DNA of 6,780 nt, taken from Lachnospiraceae bacterium (GTDB lineage: Bacteria; Bacillota_A; Clostridia; Lachnospirales; Lachnospiraceae). The stretch is taken from positions 1 to 6,780 of the forward strand of contig JAFWXB010000209.1 of NCBI GenBank assembly GCA_017523185.1, in the 5' to 3' direction. The notes under the pieces are model-generated. The model saw only the letters and a list, made by a program, of their open reading frames with translations, made no database searches and had not been told where the DNA came from. The position numbers and the translations under genes are program-made. Positions 6,426 to 6,780 of this stretch are shown piece by piece (positions within the stretch are counted from its first letter, which is position 1; every line of letters starts with the position of its first letter).

Positions 6426-6516
6426 AAAGGCTGTTGCATAAATCAAATAAGATACAAAATATTATTTTAGAAGAAGATTCTATTTTGTTCATATTTGATT
6501 TATTGCAACAGTCTTT
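6426..6516. terminator. Very long hairpin, likely bidirectional terminator
   Basis: The arm 6426-6438 (AAAGGCTGTTGCA) pairs with 6504-6516 (TGCAACAGTCTTT) with one G-U pair. After one bulged T (6503), 6439-6449 pairs with 6492-6502. This gives about 24 base pairs, and 6454-6461 with 6481-6488 (ACAAAATA/TATTTTGT) can extend it inward. It begins three bases after the kinase stop. A/T-rich ends on both sides (TCTTTT on the plus strand, CCTTTCTTT on the minus strand) and the convergent neighbour suggest it ends both transcripts. The outer bases GGCTGTTGCA resemble the ends of several insertion sequences, so a small inverted-repeat element is an alternative origin. Confidence 0.8.
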
Positions 6517-6540
6517 TGTATTATCACAATTGAAATTTTG

Positions 6541-6780
6541 TTAAGTGAATATTCGATTAAATAAGTCCAAGTATCTTTGTTCTACAACTTCAAAAGGCAG
6601 TACCTCATAAGAAAAGTCAGTTTTCATACAAGGAGGAGTTTGGTCTAAATTCATATTTAAAAGTGTAGTTAAGTCATAATAGAGCATATCGTCATCAATT
6701 TCTTTGACTTGGTGTTGTTCTTCTTTGGATAATGCAGAACCTAAGTATTTTTTATAAATAAGAGATAATAATTGTTCTTC
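6541..6780 (-). CDS. C-terminal part of a probable HD-domain phosphohydrolase (partial)
   Basis: The last 79 codons of a minus-strand gene that enters from the right edge and stops with TAA (complement of 6541-6543). The visible protein contains KKYLGSALSKEEQHQVKEID, a DDDMLYYDLTTLL helix and the ending FEVVEQRYLDLFNRIF. This pattern, an acidic DD helix about 50 residues before a final E-x-x-YLDLFxRxF helix, resembles the tail of YfbR-like HD-domain hydrolases, which remove phosphate from nucleotides. The metal-binding HD motif itself would lie outside the window, so the call is inference from the tail alone. The gene is convergent with the kinase, sharing the hairpin at 6426-6516 as a likely terminator, and is probably unrelated in function. 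Confidence 0.55.
   Translation of the reverse strand, partial: EEQLLSLIYKKYLGSALSKEEQHQVKEIDDDMLYYDLTTLLNMNLDQTPPCMKTDFSYEVLPFEVVEQRYLDLFNRIFT

Noticed and set aside
6018..6446. 142-codon minus-strand frame over the end of the kinase gene
   Set aside because: It overlaps the conserved ATPase motifs on the other strand, runs into the terminator stem, and its Ser/Phe-rich product mirrors the Lys/Glu-rich tail.

Overview
The window is an AT-rich chromosomal segment of a low-GC Gram-positive bacterium, most likely a Clostridia member of the Lachnospiraceae type. This rests on the strong A/T bias in codons and spacers, AGGAGG-like ribosome binding sites, consensus sigma-A promoters, and the style of the histidine kinase and response regulator. 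The placement is inference from sequence style, not a database match.

Layout: (1) bases 1-86 hold the last 27 codons of a plus-strand gene whose tail resembles the end of an M23/LytM peptidase domain. (2) Bases 87-765 hold no convincing gene, only AT-rich spacer with short imperfect repeats, ending in a near-consensus promoter. (3) 766-1044 encodes a small GIY-YIG domain protein of the YhbQ/YazA (UPF0213) type. (4) 1208-2806 encodes a DEAD-box RNA helicase with a C-terminal DbpA-type RNA-binding domain (CsdA/DeaD-like layout), closed by a strong intrinsic terminator at 2893-2944. (5) A 449-base spacer carries two small inverted repeats and a good promoter. (6) 3256-3945 and 3949-6423 form a tight two-component operon: an OmpR/PhoB-family response regulator and an 824-residue sensor histidine kinase with a large Tyr-rich outside domain and about six membrane segments. 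(7) A very long hairpin at 6426-6516 separates this operon from a convergent minus-strand gene, of which only the last 79 codons (6541-6780) are visible; its tail resembles HD-domain phosphohydrolases.

The two-component pair is the only clear functional unit: the kinase would sense an envelope or extracellular signal and phosphorylate Asp52 of the regulator. No dedicated target gene (such as an ABC transporter) is visible beside it. The helicase and GIY-YIG protein are ordinary housekeeping-type genes, each apparently its own transcription unit. I see no convincing new system, RNA gene, CRISPR array, phage or complete insertion sequence. The points most worth a second look are the kinase's sensor and membrane region, the repeat in its C-terminal tail, the long hairpin after it, and the palindrome upstream of the regulator.
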